A stretch of DNA of 64,000 nt from Wuchereria bancrofti (taxonomy: Eukaryota; Nematoda; Chromadorea; Rhabditida; Onchocercidae). The translations under genes were made by a program, and so were the position numbers. The stretch spans positions 6,060,399 to 6,124,398 of the forward strand of contig SSBO01000001.1 in assembly GCA_005281725.1 (NCBI GenBank), in the 5' to 3' direction. Numbering within the stretch: the stretch's first letter is position 1; each line of letters opens with the position of its first letter. Below, piece after piece: positions 63,298 to 64,000 of this stretch. The notes beneath the pieces were generated by a model. The model was not told where the DNA came from, did no database searches, and was given only the letters and a program-made list of their open reading frames with translations.

Positions 63298-64000
63298 CGA
63301 CCGTTAAGGGAAGTGATATCCGTAGTCAAAGCAAAAGTGGTGGTGATGACTACTTGACGAACTGTAATGGCAAACTAGTGATGATAAGACTAGCAGAAGT
63401 AATGAATTGATTCGATGCGGACCAGCATGGAATAACTATAGTACAATTGTAGAACTAGTAATAGGCATCGAAAGAACTATTGATAATATATTAGTCATAG
63501 CGATTTTCGCCGTATTACAAACTCTAGTAGTAATGGTTTTTCTAGCGGTAGAAACTCGGTCTCAAAAGACCACTCTCTAGTAGTACAAAAGTAATTGTGG
63601 TGACACTTCTGTACATTCATGTCCGTGATATGAATTCTTCCTGCTTGTACCTCCTTTCTCCATGATCTCAGTTTCCGCTTTTTCCTTATTTTTATTAAAT
63701 AATTTCTACCAATATCTTCCAATATATTTATATTATTTTCCTTTACAGACATCCCATCTATACATTTTGTTTAAATCATTGTAGTTTTGAGATACGACAC
63801 AGTTTGGCTCCATTAACGAAAAGTCAATGTAAATGTAAAGTGAAACATTTGTAGGAAGTTTTCTAATCGTGCGAAATCTAATTTTAAACACAAATTAAAA
63901 TAAATCTGACAAATCCATAACAAAAAATTTATGGAAACATCAGAATTTGGAATAAAGCAATCGTTCGAAATTACGTTAGAAAGATGTAGAGTGATGCCGT
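63298..64000. other. EPAC 3' UTR and flank
   Basis: No exon seen. An AATAAA at 63951-63956 is a candidate poly(A) signal about 650 bases after the stop codon. Confidence 0.45.

Noticed and set aside
1..64000. CRISPR arrays, prokaryotic operons, rRNA and tRNA genes
   Set aside because: No regularly spaced repeats, bacterial-type coding stretches or rRNA were seen. tRNA genes were not searched exhaustively by eye, so a covariance-model scan would be needed to exclude them.

Overview
The window looks like nuclear DNA of a parasitic nematode, most likely a filarial or other spirurid worm. It is AT-rich, genes are broken into short exons by GT-AG introns of about 100 bases to 4 kb, T-rich splice acceptors lie just upstream of several start codons (as expected for spliced-leader trans-splicing), and there are close same-strand gene pairs. 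I cannot name the species. The protein families are conserved animal ones and no prokaryotic, viral or plasmid gene was seen. Exon models below were built by hand from splice sites, reading-frame phase and family conservation.

Layout. 1-4.9 kb (+): the last exon of one VMA21-like V-ATPase assembly gene, a complete two-exon VMA21 gene, and, 7 bases after its stop, an eight-exon PDCD2 gene (MYND zinc finger). 6.35-13.3 kb (+): a four-exon even-skipped class homeobox gene (vab-7 type) with a 4.1 kb first intron. 14.2-24.8 kb: a very large, almost perfect palindrome. Two 3,230-base arms in inverted orientation each carry a complete PYM gene (partner of Mago-Y14) and what looks like the 3' end of an ING transcript. 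The 4,074-base spacer holds one ING-family PHD-finger gene on the minus strand. 25.4-34.7 kb (-): BLOC1S1, then a Shroom gene with a C-terminal ASD2 domain. 34.7-43.3 kb: AT-rich DNA with no supported gene. 43.3-63.3 kb (+): a 25-exon EPAC gene (cAMP-regulated Rap exchange factor) with two cyclic-nucleotide domains, DEP, REM, RA-like and CDC25 domains.

The most unusual feature is the palindrome. On the left side ING reads into PYM with about 340 bases between the ING poly(A) signal and a likely trans-splice acceptor for PYM, the spacing of a nematode operon. The right arm repeats the ING 3' end and PYM in the opposite direction, without an ING gene or promoter in front of it. If the spacer flipped by recombination between the arms, ING would simply read into the other PYM copy. 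Other points of note are the 7-base VMA21-PDCD2 spacing, a weakened first cAMP-binding pocket in EPAC, a possible in-frame cassette exon in EPAC, and a possible small secreted-protein gene on the minus strand inside the homeobox intron.
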